Shown in pieces: positions 45,041 through 56,950 of a DNA stretch of 64,000 nt (positions within the stretch are counted from its first letter, which is position 1; each line of letters starts with the position of its first letter). The translations under genes and the position numbers were made by a program. The notes under the pieces were generated by a model. The model had not been told where the DNA came from. It searched no databases and was given only the letters and a program-made list of their open reading frames with translations. Origin of the DNA: Taiwanofungus camphoratus (taxonomy: Eukaryota > Basidiomycota > Agaricomycetes > Polyporales > Taiwanofungaceae); assembly GCA_003999685.1 (NCBI GenBank), contig CP021221.1, forward strand, positions 1,922,001 to 1,986,000, in the 5' to 3' direction.

Positions 45041-48000
45041 TTAGCCCAAGTTCTTCTTTTCCTTATATGCTCCCAGGAGCTCTTCCGCAGTACCGGCTAA
45101 ATTTGCTTCCGGTTCCCATGAGTCATCGGCCGAAGAGTATCCTTTCCACCTGACCCTATACTCGCGGCGTTTTGTCCGTAAGTTCTTCCGATGTCCGATG
45201 ATGGCTTCGACTTCGTAGTTATCTTCACCTTCGATAAGCTCCGGGGGTGGCCTCGTGTAGTTCTGGCCATGGATCTCCGTCTCCGTGTAAGGCGATAGAA
45301 GGGTGGCGTGGAAAACCGGATGTACCCGCCATGTTTCCGGAAGCTTTAGCTTGTACGAGACCGGGCCTAGGACTTCAACGATTTCGAAGGGTCCCTCTCT
45401 CTTGGGTGCCAACTTCCTGGAGGGGTATGGCAGCTTTAGATTCCGAGAGTCGAGCCAAACCTGCTGTCCTTTACGAAAACCTTTCCCTCGTGGTTTGATC
45501 CGTTTTGCCAATACCGCCTGGGCTAGCTCCATTGCCGCGTGTGCTTGTTCTCTTATCTTCTGAAGGTTCTTCAGACGATAAGCTGCGCCGGGTGTGTCCG
45601 ATCCCTTGTGTACGACTGGGATTCCTCGTGGTTCGAAACCCATCATGACTTTAAACGGCGACACCTTGATCGTCGAGTGTTCCCTAGAGTTGTGAGCGAA
45701 TTGTGCTGCGCTGAGTAAGGAAGACCACCTATCCGGATTGTTGCTTGTGAAGCAGCGAAGGTATACTTCGAGTTCCTGATTTACCCGTTCTGTTTCTCCG
45801 TCCGTCTGAGGGTGGAAGGCCGTGCTCATGGTGGACTGCACTCCTGTCATGCGGCATAGCTCTTGAAACACCTTTGATGCGAATTGCGGTCCGCGATCAC
45901 TGATCACCTTGTCTGGGAGTCCGAACCATTTGTAGACCTTGTTGTAAAGAAGCTCCGCCGTTCCTTGCGCGTCAATGGTTTTGTTGCATGGAATGAAAAT
46001 TACCCCCTTACTAAGGTCGTGGTCCACTACGACCAAAATTGAATCGTAGCCATTGGAAAGGGGTAGATCCGTGATGAAATCGCAACAGAACGTGCTGAAC
46101 GGTGTGGCGTGAGCGGCGGCTCGGATTGGGACGAGGGCGGGGCGGTCCGGGTGGGTGTTAACCTTCATTTGTTGACATATGCCACAGCCGTGAACATACC
46201 GGGCGACGAAATCGGCCATTCCGGGCCACCAATAGTCTTGTCGAATAGACGCGAGAGTCTTTTGAATTCCAGGGTGACCGGCGTGTGGGAGGTCATGATA
46301 ATTTGAGACCGTTTGCCGTCGCAGATCCTCATCCAGGGGAATATATACTCGGTTGTCATAGAGGAGTTCTCCATCTTGAACTGTCCAATGATCGTCTGAG
46401 CCGTTTTGTGCGTTATTCAGGCCTTCCATATATACCGAGTCATTTACACCTGCCTTCCTAATGGAAGTCCTTAGGCTGGTGTCGATTGCTGCTGCCCATA
46501 CTTTGTCTGGTAGGACGGTTACGTCCTGGTTGTCGGATGAGCCATCGTCGTGATCGGGGCATCGGGAGAGTGCATCGCTTTGCACCATTTGTGTGCCGGG
46601 TACATGAACCAACCTGTAATCGAATTCAGATAGGCGAAGAGCCCATCGTGCTTGCCTTCGATTCAGATTCCGTGCCGTTTTCCAGTATGTCAGATTCTTG
46701 TGATCGCTGTAAATCATGACTGGATGCGGGCTACCGATGAGGAGGTGACTCCATTCATTGAGCCCCCTCATAACCGCCATAAGTTCCCGATCGTAAACAT
46801 CGTAGTTTCGTTCCGCTGGTGTCATGCTCTGGGAGATATAACCGCATGGATGCCAGTCTCCGTTGTCGTCTTTTTGCCTGAGGACAGCGCCGGTGGCAAA
46901 CTTTGATGCATCTGTTTCCAATGCGAAGGGTTTCTCCGGGTCAGGCATCAATAGGACTGGTTGTTCTAGGAAGGCTTTCTTTAGTGTCTCGAATGCCTCC
47001 TGTTGTTCGTTGTCCCAGTGCCATTTGACGTCTTTTCGTGTAAGCGAAATCAGAGGCTGGGCCAGATGCGAGAACCGATGTATGAACCGACGGTAAAAGT
47101 TTCCAAATCCGATGAATGACCGAACCTCTCTGAGGTTCTTGGGTATCGGCCAGTCTTTAATGCCGGCTACCTTGACTGGGTCCATGGCGAGTTGTCCGGG
47201 TCTAATGATCATGCCTAAGAATTCGACTTCTTGCACGTCGAACTTGCATTTCTCCGGTTTGAGATATAGGTCGTTATCTCGAAGTCGCTCGATAACTCGC
47301 CGTGTTCGCTTCTTATGCTCCTCGGGGTCCGTCGAGTAGATAAGGATGTCGTCCATATAGATTGCTAACCATCCTTCCTTGAGCATGTCCGCGAAGACCG
47401 TGTTCATCATCCGTTGGAATGTCGCCGGTGAGTTGCACATTCCGAAGAACATTACCAGGGGTTCGTAGAACGAGGGAGGTCCTTCTCCAGCCGCTGGAAC
47501 ACCAAAGGCCGCCTTCCATTCGTCTCCTTCTCGGATCCGGACATTATTGTACCCTTGCCTGAGATCCATCTTGGTGAAGATGGTCGCCTTATTTAACCGT
47601 TCCAAGAGTTCCGATATGAGAGGGAGTGGATAACGATCCTTGACAGTTCCCTCGTTGAGTTCCCGATAATCCTGGCAAGGTCGATATCCCCCATCTTTCT
47701 TTTCTACAAAGAAGAATGGACTGGCCAATGGTGATTTCGACGGACGAATGTAGCCTTTCTGGAGGTTTTCTTCCAAGAACTTATCCAGCTCCTCTCGTTC
47801 CTCTCTGTTGAGCGAATAAGTGGACTGCTTGAATTCCTTGAAATCTTCCTTCAGGTTGATCTCGTGGTCGTGTTCCGTGTGCTTAGGGAGTCGGGCTGCC
47901 GCTTGCTTGTCGAACACCGGAAGGAGATCATGGAGGTACTCAGGAATGAGTTCCGTGACCGGTTTCTCCTCTTTCTTGGCGTGTTCCTTAATAGCGAGTT

Positions 48001-48770
48001 CCGTAGATGTAGTAAGCCGACCGATGTCATGTTTGACCTGCCAAATGAGACCATTTTCGAGGCGACGATACGCTCCATCGAGAGGGTACTCCTTTTCCTT
48101 GAGCGAGGTGTCCCGATACGCGGGGTATGAATCCCGCCCGTACGTTGTGATTTGGTCGTCTCCTTCGATGAACGCTATGACCAGCTCATCGTCGTCGATT
48201 GTTTCCATTGCCTGTTCGAGTGTGATGCCGTTTACCGAGCTTTCTTCCGGGGTTGAGACTGGAGAGTCTAGAGATGTCGTTTGACGATAGGTTTCCGTGG
48301 TTGGCAAGACTGGAGACATGGTGTCCATGACGTCCCCGTCTCCTTCGTCCTCAATCTCTTCAACTGAGGGTTGACGGGCTTTGATGATTTCTTTAGAGAG
48401 AGATTCTGCCGTTAATCTCTTGATCTCCAGTCGTTTAGCTCTAGTTTCCAGTAGGTTTTTCTTCCATTCCCTAGATTCTTCCAGAGTCATACGGTGCTTG
48501 AGCTCCACTCGTCCTGTCTTCCAATCGATGTCCGGGTTTTCCAATTTGAGCCAGGTATGCCCGAAGATAATGTCTTCCTTTCCTATGCTGGCCACATAGG
48601 CTTTAACGAATCGGGGTTCTCCTCCTATCTTGTATGATAGAAGGGCTCTCTTCGTGATGATGGCTTGCTTGTTAGCCGTCCCATCTACGTTGAACACGGG
48701 CATGGGGCGTGGTAGAGCCTCGGTGCGGATGTTGTGTTCCTTAACAAACTTGGGATGTACGAATATCCCA
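45041..48770 (-). CDS. pol of element B (protease to chromodomain)
   Basis: A long open coding region of more than 1200 residues. Order: late protease, reverse transcriptase (YRPCQDYRELN, YMDDILIYS), RNase H, integrase with HHCC zinc motif (HPGIQKT..CGICQQMK) and catalytic aspartates (CCDFITDLP, VISDRGPQFA), GPY/F-type region, and a C-terminal chromodomain ([18 protein letters not shown]). Chromodomain-bearing integrases define chromoviruses, which target heterochromatin in several fungi. Confidence 0.92.
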
Positions 48771-48775
48771 GAGGC

Positions 48776-49251
48776 TGATACAAATTGGTATCTTGGATCC
48801 TAGACGATGCCTCACACGTGAGGGCCTGACCACGATAGAAGGTGGCGAGGTCTTATGGTCGATATAGACCGAGTGTCGTGAAGTCCGTAGACTCGAGCGA
48901 GTATCACTCAGATGTGAGCGAGAGGATACAAGACACGAATATAATGGTAACCAGATCAGACTTAAGGTCCGACCTAAACTAAAGTACATGCTATATATAC
49001 AAGTACGTATCCTGAGCACGGACCAAGAACTACTCTAGGGCAGGAGGTCCGAAATGTGGTACGACTATAGATAAATGCGAAGTGGTACGATCCGGGCGTA
49101 TTAGCAATATGTATGAGTGATGAGGAATGTGGTAAGCGGCCTGGATATGAGTCAGAGTCCTATGCGTAAGCGGGGCCGATCCGGGGCCCGTATAGTAATG
49201 GTCCATGAATAAGCAATGACGTGGTAATGATAAGAAATAGAAATTGTTTCA
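48776..49251 (-). repeat. Solo LTR of the B family inserted in the protease region of element B
   Basis: A 476-bp LTR flanked by the 5-bp direct repeat GAGGC at 48771-48775 and 49252-49256, the target-site duplication. Protease coding sequence continues directly on both sides, so this is a later insertion that collapsed to a single LTR and not the 5' LTR of element B. Confidence 0.88.
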
Positions 49252-49669
49252 GAGGCGCCGCTATCGATGAAGGTGCACGTTTCGACGTCTTTTCGTCCCA
49301 CAGTAATCGGAATGTGTAAGGCCCTTTCATTCCGGACTACTAGTACAACACGGGACAGTGAAACTGAAATGGGCAGCGGTTGCGTCGACTCACCCTGCCC
49401 CTTTAAAAATCCTCCGTGGCCAATTCTTCCATGACCTCTCTCTTTTCGTCAGCCGACAGGCTCTTGATGTAAGAGCGATAGTCCGTGGGGCGCGAGTCCT
49501 GCGCCTTGGGTGTGTTCTTCGTCCTTGCTGCCGCCTTCTTGCGACAATCTCGTGCCGAATGTCCCCTGTTATGGCAATAGAAACAGAGGTTATTGTCACG
49601 GTGGTATTTCCTTTCGCTTTCGTTCAAGGAGCAACCATCCGTCCACTGCTTCCTATTAGGGGTGGACGG

Positions 49670-51434
49670 TGATACGACCTAGGGGACCCTGGTACCTAGG
49701 GAGTGCTCCGCAACGTGGCTGTGGGGTAGTGTGATAACTGTAAGGGTGTGAGGGTAGGAGCTACAACCTGTATGATACCGGAAAACCTGTATGTCTTGTT
49801 TTTGTAAGTAGGGGAGTAAGGGGTCAAGGGTCCTGCACAACCGGATCTTGTTCCTAAGTGTTATACTGTCCCTAAGGCCTTGCGAGGCCCTCCGAAGTAC
49901 GCGAAGTCCTTCGAGATTCTGCGAAGTCCTTCGAAGTTTTAGCTAAATCGCGCGAGCTGACTTCGTAGGCTGTATAGAGTTAGGGAGCAATAAGCCAATG
50001 GACTATAATTTCTACTAAGCGGCAGAGGGTACGAGACTGCTGCGAAGTCCTTTTAGCTAGAGTTAGCTAAAGGGTGTAAGGCTTAGAGGTTTGTTAGAGC
50101 GAGGTGGGCGAGGTTTGGCTGGCGTAGGAGACTTGTAGGAGAGGTGGCTGGTTCGGAGAGCTAATACTTGGAATAGGAATGAGGGAACGAGGTTGCTGGA
50201 AGCTCTGAAGTGTCTGATGACGTCGAGGTGTGGGTCAGAGAGTTCGAGGGCGTAGAGAGATGTACTATAGCCTGTAATGAAGGCTATGGGGGAGTCGTAG
50301 GGTTATTCGTAGGACGTAGGGATGACGCAACGTGAGCCTAAGGGTATAACTAAGGCGGAGGCCCACCGGATAGGTGCTATAAGAGGTGCTGAAGGGCACG
50401 AAGTCACGGCGACTTCGTAGATCGTAGTGCGTAGTTCGGGAAGCGTAGACGTAGTTCGTAGATATATCGCGAGCGTAGACGTAGTTCAAAGGTACTGAAA
50501 CGGAGCTGGGGTGGAGACTTAGGGACCTTGGGACCGTTCCTAAGGTTGTACTCGCGGCGCTTTCCTGAGATCGGAGCTACAGGGGAACTGGTATTCCAAA
50601 GAGAGAAGCATACACTGAGGGGTCTCTGTCGTACATAGTAAACTACCTCTGACTAAATAGGGGAGCGTGAGGTGAACTAATCTTGTGCGAAGTGATCCTT
50701 ACGAGTCCGAAATGTGTCCTAAAACGCATGGACTCCGAAGTGAACACGAGGGGGATAGGAACTAATTAGGAACTGAAACAGGGGAACTACGAACGGTAGA
50801 AAGGTGACCAACTTCATTCACGAGGGCGGGATGACTATCCGAGAGCAGCCATGCGCCGTGATCACCTATCTTAGCGGGCTAAGAGCGCACGAAGTTCTTA
50901 GCAGCGGGACTTGGCCGGATCGGGGCAGGAGGTGTCCTAACTGGGTGGAGGGTCATATGGGTACGCCCTAGGATGACCTTATGGCGTAGGATCGAGACCC
51001 ATGGGGGTGCACAAGGCTTCCTAAGTCCAACTTCCGGAACTTCGGACCGTTTCGGAGCCTATCGGAGGTAGCTTCAATCACAAGAGCTAGGAGAGACTTA
51101 GCTAAGACTTCTTAGCTAAGCCCGGGATGAGTGACGTAGTAGATAGGACCTAGATCCAATGGAACAGTATGGGAGGGCCGGCAGTGTCCGATAGTGGACT
51201 TAGCAGGAGTTAGGGACTTCGCATCTAGCATTCGAAATCTTGTAGCACCTCGTGTGACTTCGCAAGACTTCGTAGGGTGTTAGGAGGGTTTAGGAAGGAG
51301 AGGGGGCGTTAGGAATATTATAGGAACCTATCCCTCCTGTCGTAGGCTGTAGGAGAGTCTTAGAGTGGTCGGTTGGGGGATTAGAAAGCTCCTAAAATCG
51401 CGATTCGGGGCCCAGGAGGCTACGGGACTCATCA
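49670..51434 (-). repeat. 3' LTR of element C, unusually long (about 1.77 kb)
   Basis: The start TGATACGACC interrupts gag of element B. The proposed inner end is ACTCATCA at 51434, followed by CCTCCTCCCTATT, a polypurine tract when read on the minus strand. TGAT..ATCA ends are inverted. The interior is rich in short CTTCG/GAAGT-type motifs and has no long open frame. The 5' LTR lies outside the window, so the inner boundary is inferred from the polypurine tract only. Confidence 0.6.
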
Positions 51435-51601
51435 CCTCCTCCCTATTGAAATCCTGACTGTCCTCAGTCAGTGTGCGCGACCGTGGGAACTTGTAGCCTA
51501 TCGCGTCCGATCTGCGAAGCGGGCGATATCCTGATAGAAGCTAATCGTGGGTGCCTCTTATCTTTTTCTCCTCCTTCCCTTTTGCCTTTCCCTTCCCCAT
51601 C

Positions 51602-52979
51602 ATGTTCGACGATATGGACTCTGATGGTGTTGGCCTAGCTCACAGCGATGTCCTGGCGCTCCTCGATTCTCGTCCGGAGGGCGTAGCGGAGGCCGAAGAT
51701 TATCTGCGGTGGGCGAGGAACTTAGGACGTCGTGTGGTATGTACCCTCCTCGATCGCTCGTTACATTGTCTTCACTGCGTTATAGGGTAACTGGCGGGTC
51801 CTGTCCCAGGCTTCGAACGCTCCTGCCGATCCTACTTTAGAGGCCGCCATCGTCGAAGGTTTGACGGCGATCCTCCCTCTCGCGGACTCGTCGTGGATCT
51901 CGTGGGCGCGTACCGGCTTTCCTCAGTTCGCCGCTATGCTTCAAGAGCGAGACGCGCAGCGCGAACTTGCCCGCACGACCGAACGACTTCGTGTGGAGGC
52001 GGCCGAGCGCGCTGCGCTTGAACGCGCTGCCCAACTTGCGGCTTCGTCTTCTGCTCCTTCGCCGGCTCCTAGTCGTACCTCCTCGCGTACTCGTCGTCCC
52101 TCAGCTCGGGCCAAGGCAGCGGCTTCTACTCGCGCGGCTTCCCAGGCCAGCTCGATCATGGCCTCCGTTTCTAGCGGCCAAGTCGGCGAACTCGCCTTGT
52201 CCACGAGTTCGGGTGTCTTCGTAGGGGTCCCTCCTACTCAGGGGAAGGATGCTGCGAAGGCAAAGGCTCCTCCGACGCCCGAAGCCCTGGCTAACATGGC
52301 GAAGGCGGCGGAGCATAGGCGAACTCATGCGAAGGTGAGTGCACGTCCTTTTCGTGACTGTTCGCGGCTTATCATTGCTACCTAGTGCGATCGCTGCAGC
52401 ACCTACACCGCAGACTTCGAGTGCGAACTCCCCGCGGGCGCCGTGAAGTGTGGTAAGTGCCTGCGAGAGTCGCAGGGGTGTTATTGGGGCGGGTTCTCTG
52501 TAGACGGTAAGGAGCGCGGAGTGCGCGTTTCGAAGCGCGGTAGGGCTTCTCGTGCCCTCGTTATCGCGTCATTGCTGATGTTAGGACGTCCCTTAGCTGC
52601 GGGCCAACCTCCTCAGGTGTCCCCACCTCGCGCCCGCGAGTCCAAGAAGGCGAAGTCGACCCCTGCGCCTACAATGTCGCTCGAGGCCTCGCTGGCCCTT
52701 AACGGCGCCGAATACTTGGACGGCCTTACCCCTGCGCATCAAGCCGTTGTCGAAGGCCTCTGGTATGACCGCGCGATGGCCGAGAGTCGCGCGATGCGTC
52801 TCGAAGACTACATCTCGGGGCTCTATCGCGCCGAAACCGCCCTAACCGGTCGTACGCCTGCACTGCTCGACTTGAGCTCTCTCCCCCTTCCTCGCTGTCA
52901 CGTCGCCGCCTCCTCTACTGATCCTGGTCCCTCCGGTGAGTCCGAGCAGGATGAGGAAGATGCCAAGGCCGAGGTTTAG
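51602..52979 (+). CDS. Antisense accessory frame of element C with a cysteine cluster
   Basis: This frame lies between pol and the 3' LTR of element C but on the opposite strand. It appears to contain two short GT-AG introns and to encode about 425 residues. The N-terminus is MFDDMDSDGVGLAHSDVLAL, then comes an Ala/Arg/Glu-rich helical stretch, and then a cysteine cluster (CDRCSTYTADFEC followed by KCGKCLRESQGCYW) that looks like a zinc-binding domain of a type common in agaricomycete element-associated proteins. The C-terminus is acidic (ESEQDEEDAKAEV). Function unknown. Because it sits wholly inside the element I treat it as element-encoded, although capture of a host gene is possible. Confidence 0.62.
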
Positions 52980-53510
52980 AAGGTGGGGGGTTCGTAGTTC
53001 GTCGTCTCGCCCATTCCGTATCCGTCGCACCAATGTGCTGTATTCTTTCTCGTTGCGCGTCCCTTTGCTAGGGACCTTTTCCAATATGTGTACAGTAGTC
53101 TGAATATAGCGGACGCAAACGTAGTCCTTGCAAAAAGGTTCCTAAGAGCGTGAAGTAACCAACCAACACAGAGATGAATTAGAAGACTTAGGGGGATAAA
53201 TGCGCTCATTTAGGCTCAGTAAATCATCATGGCCTTGAAGGGCTTAAGGCCCCTCGCGCAATCTTCGCTCCGCTTGGCATTTTAGGAGCCTTTAGAACGA
53301 TATCGCGACTTCGTGAGTTGAATCACTATAGTAAAAAGTCGGAGATGTTGTAAGTAAAAATTCGTAGTCATTCGGAACTTCGTAGCTGTCAAAACTGAGT
53401 GGGGGCTTGTTGGGGAAAGTAAAACATGACCAAAAGGTAAGCGAAAAGTAAAATGGACGTAGCGTAATCTTAGCTAAAGTCAGGGTATCGTCGATTGCTC
53501 CTCTGATTCT
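52980..53510. other. Spacer between the antisense frame and pol of element C
   Basis: These 530 bp separate the convergent ends of the antisense frame and pol. Short AGCTAAA/CTTCG-type motifs recur, as in the LTR. No further frame is supported. Confidence 0.4.
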
Positions 53511-54948
53511 TTAGTGAGCTTCGGATGGACTAGAGCCGGACTTAGGAGAGTAGGGATACGATCCTAGTTCTTCGTCATCGCCTTGGGTGGTAGTCAGCTC
53601 TAGTTCGTGAAGTCGCTCCGTCGACACGTCCAAGAGTTCGGTAGGAAGTTCGAGGGCTTTTCGCGCTAAGTAGGGGATGACTCGGAAGGCTGCCGTAGGC
53701 CTGTCGAGTACCGAACCATCCAATTTGCATAGGATATAAGCACCACCTTTGTTTCTAGATACCACGAGTACCGGGCCGAGGTAGCGAGGTCGCATCTTTC
53801 GATTTAGGGACTTTTCTATCTGTGTGTTGCGAATTAGTACTAAATCGCCCTTTTCGAAGTTGAAATCATGGATGGTGTGCTTATGCTTCTCTTCGAATCG
53901 CAGAGCAGCTTGTCTTCGCGCTTCGTAGACCTTCGAATGTAGTTCTGCTACCTGAGTCACCCGCTTTTGCAATGCGATAGCTCGACGTGCGATAAGATCG
54001 GTCGTGGATAGTATGGAGGACGGAGGAGGAAGGATATAGGTGGCCTCTACGACGTCCAAAGGGATAACAGGGTGGGTGCCAGTGACCGCGAAATAGGGCG
54101 AACATCCCATGCGCTTTCGAGTCGTGATCCTTTCGGACCAGAAGACTGAGTACGTTGCCTGAGACCATTTAGACTCTTCGCCATCCACGGCCTTGAATAG
54201 AGCCTGCCTAACGTCGAAGTGAGGTCTCTCCACCAGTCCATTGGCACGCGAATTGTATCCGCTAATTCGGATGTGTCGTAGCTGGTACTTCTTCGCTATG
54301 TAGTTCGTGGCTTTTACGAAGGGAGCGCCGTTGTCCGTGACTATCTCCGATAGTGCACCCCACCTACAAACAAAGTCTTCGAAGAGCCATTCTGCCAAAG
54401 CTTTAGCCGTCTCCTTGCGAAGCATCCGAAATTCGGGGTATTGGGTTAGAGAACACCGGCCTTGCACCAAGTACCTAAATCCGTTAGAAGGGGGCATATG
54501 CATGGTATCTATATGAACCTTTGCGAAGATCGGAGCGGGCGTAGCGACCGTAGGAGGGATTAGGATCTGCCGCACTTGGCGAATCTGGCACAGGTGGCAG
54601 CTTCGAACATACCAGGCAATGTCGATATGATGGTAGGGCCACCAAAACCGCTCCGAAATCAGCACCTTCGTAGCGTGTATTCCTCGATGCGCGACTGCAT
54701 CGTGACATTCTCGGAGGATTCGTAGACGATCTGCCTGCTTTACAACTAGTTTGTGAGCTCCTTGTGGATCTTTGCGCCATAGTATGTCCTCATCGAGGAA
54801 GAATAGAAGACAGTATTTTACGAAACCTTCGTATTCTGAATCCGATAGGTTGGCAGGTCTCGCGAGGCTTCGTAGGAATTTTGCTACTAAGTCAAGTCTT
54901 GTGTCAGCTTCCTTGGCCATTTCGGATCTTGGGACGGTATCGTAGCTC

Positions 54949-54984
54949 TCCTCCTCCCTATTGAGACCTTGGCTGTCCTCAGCC
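54949..54984 (-). repeat. Second polypurine-type tract inside pol of element C (possible central PPT)
   Basis: The 15-bp string CCTCCTCCCTATTGA found beside the 3' LTR (from about 51435) recurs here within pol. Similarity extends over about 36 bp, with roughly eight differences (..TGTCCTCAG.. shared). On the element's coding strand both are A/G-rich tracts, the usual plus-strand primer sequence. Confidence 0.5.
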
Positions 54985-56368
54985 AACTCGGAGGCGAAGG
55001 TTGGAGCTATCGGAGGCGTGGGTGTTGTGATAGGAATGTTAGAGGCGAATTCGTAAGGGAATAGGGTCGAAATCGATGGTATAGGATGGGAAGGGGGGGC
55101 TTGGATGTGATGTAGAAACGAGTGCATTTTGTCTATCCAGTCTTCGAAGTCTTCTTCGCTGCTCTCTTCTTGATCTCCTGGCTGGGGGGTTCGTCTTGAT
55201 AGTCCATCTGGTCCATGCATCGTACCTGGTACATGTACTAGGGTGAAATGGAATGTTAGAATCGATACGATCCAGCGATTTATACTCGCGCTGGGTGCGA
55301 TGTCCGGATTTTGCAACATCCCTTTGATATAGCGTGCGTCCACTTCCACTATAAGGTTCCTAACTCCGATTAGGTAGATTCGTAGTACGCGAAGTGCTCG
55401 AAACAATCCGTAGATCTCTAACTTCGGTTGCGAGAACCTCCGCTCGCGATCATTTAGTGTGATGGATCCGAAACGATTGTAGAATTGAACTTTAGGGTTG
55501 TCCTCATCGCATTGGCAAAGGTGATAGCCAACTGCAATATAGGAGGTGTCAACCGCTAAGATCACGGGCGCACCTGATGAATAGTTAATGGATCGGAGAG
55601 CTGGAGAGGACAGCAAAGCATCCTTAAGGTCCTCTTGCGCTGCGATTTGCGCTGGACCAAATTCGAAGGGTACCGCCTTTCGCGTTAGGCGTACTAAGGC
55701 ATCTGCACGATGCGCGAAGTTTCGGATGAAGATACGGACCACTCCAATGGTTCCTAAAAAGGCTCGAACGTCAGATAGGGTTGCACAAGGTCCCCAGTTG
55801 CGTATGGCTGCAACACGAGACTCGTCCGGTAGGCGACCTTCTGGAGTACACCGATGCCCTACAACGGTGATTTCGCGGGCAATTAGAATGCTTTTAACTC
55901 CAGAAAAGGTACCTCCTGCGTAGCGCATGCGTGTGACTATCCTATTGAGGTTCGTAAAATGTTCCCAAACAAACTTTCGAATGCCTGGGTTCTCCGAAAT
56001 AGGTACGAGATCGTACGAACTTTCAGGGCCTTTGACCGGAACATCGTCGATATAGGGAACCGTTAGGTGAGGAATTTCGGGCTGTAGGATGAGCGTAACA
56101 TCATCGTGGAAGATAGGGACCGAGTTGGTCCATCCCATAGGTAGAGTGACCAATCTCATAGCTCCGAAAGGTGTTTGAAATGTCGTAAGATCGCGCAAAG
56201 TCTCCGCTATCAAGCGTTCATCATAGCCTACATATAGATCCAACATAGCACCACAAGGTCGTCCTCCGAACTGTTCTGCGAGGTGTTCGGGAGTCGGGGG
56301 AACGCCTGAGTGTTGAATCGTGACAGCGTTTAGGGGTTCCAGACTATGTACAAGGCGTAGGGACTTTC

Positions 56369-56939
56369 TGTTACGGGGGGTCTACGCCCGTAGGTGACTA
56401 CCATGACGGGGGGTCGTTGAGTAGTCAGGCGTGAAGTGTAAACGAGGAGTCAGCCTGGCTGACGACGAGTACACGTCTAAGTCTTCAACTGCTAGCCCAA
56501 CAGTCTCGAGAGAGTTGCGGGCTAAGTCACAGCCTAAGTCCTAGTGTAGTCACAGGGATATAGATGGTCTAAGGCGACCCGTTGAATAGACGAAGGTATA
56601 GGGGCCTAAGCCCAGTCGTAAAGTACAAATGGTAACAACGGCACCAAAGTACACAGTGTAACTAAGGAGGACAAGATTGGGGTGCTCCACAGTGAGCCAA
56701 CCCCTTAAGTACTATGGTGGGTTTAGGGCAAGCCTGCCCTCACTCCCACGGGTACCAGCACCTAAGCGTCCATAAGTCAGAGGCCCAAGTGGTCCCTTCT
56801 GAGGAACAGTCCACAACTAAGCGGGTGACGGTCAGCCCGTCAGGAATAATGGTGATAATTGTAAGTGTACACGACCCGCTAGTCCGGTATAGTGAAGAGA
56901 AATGAAAATGTATGTTCGCACCATTATCGCCTTGTAACA
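56369..56939 (-). repeat. 3' LTR of element D
   Basis: Starts TGTTACGGGG and ends CCTTGTAACA, with TGTTAC/GTAACA inverted ends. The run TTACCCCCCTCTC on its inner side is the polypurine tract on the minus strand. Confidence 0.93.
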
Positions 56940-56950
56940 TTACCCCCCTC

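Larger units (their letters stand above)
43239..49669 (-). mobile_element. Element B internal region (Ty3/Gypsy chromovirus): accessory frame, pol, end of gag
   Basis: Read from right to left on the minus strand the parts are the C-terminal end of gag with a zinc knuckle (CFYCHNRGHSARDC, about 49600), protease (FIDSGA region), reverse transcriptase with YMDDILIYS, RNase H (ETDASKFATGAVL), integrase, chromodomain, then a separate accessory frame and the 3' untranslated stretch. The long pol frame is largely open. The element is interrupted by a solo LTR in the protease region (48776-49251) and is cut at 49670 in gag by element C. Its 5' LTR and most of gag lie beyond the window. Apart from these insertions I see few or no breaks, so B is younger than A. 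Confidence 0.88.
51435..56368 (-). mobile_element. Element C internal region, left part (Gypsy-type, no chromodomain seen)
   Basis: On the minus strand from 56368 leftward lie most of reverse transcriptase (CGAMLDLYVGYDER, LPMGWTNSVPIF, PYIDDVPVKG), RNase H (ILAVDTSYIAVGYHLC), integrase with its zinc motif (HRGIHATK..CHLCQIRQ) and core (VHIDTMHMP, EIVTDNGAPFVKATN), and a C-terminal tail without a chromodomain. This long region is open. Between pol and the 3' LTR, on the opposite strand, lies an accessory frame (separate entry). The element is split by element D at 56369; its remaining 5' part resumes at 62946. It looks fairly recent, with the insertion of D as the main disruption seen. Confidence 0.85.

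Noticed and set aside
48776-49251. Interpretation of this LTR as the 5' LTR of element B
   Set aside because: It has its own GAGGC duplication and protease coding sequence continues on both sides, so it is a solo insertion.
50265-50489. Repetitive 74-codon frame in the long LTR of element C
   Set aside because: It is produced by short reiterated TACG/CTTCG motifs of the LTR and has no protein features.
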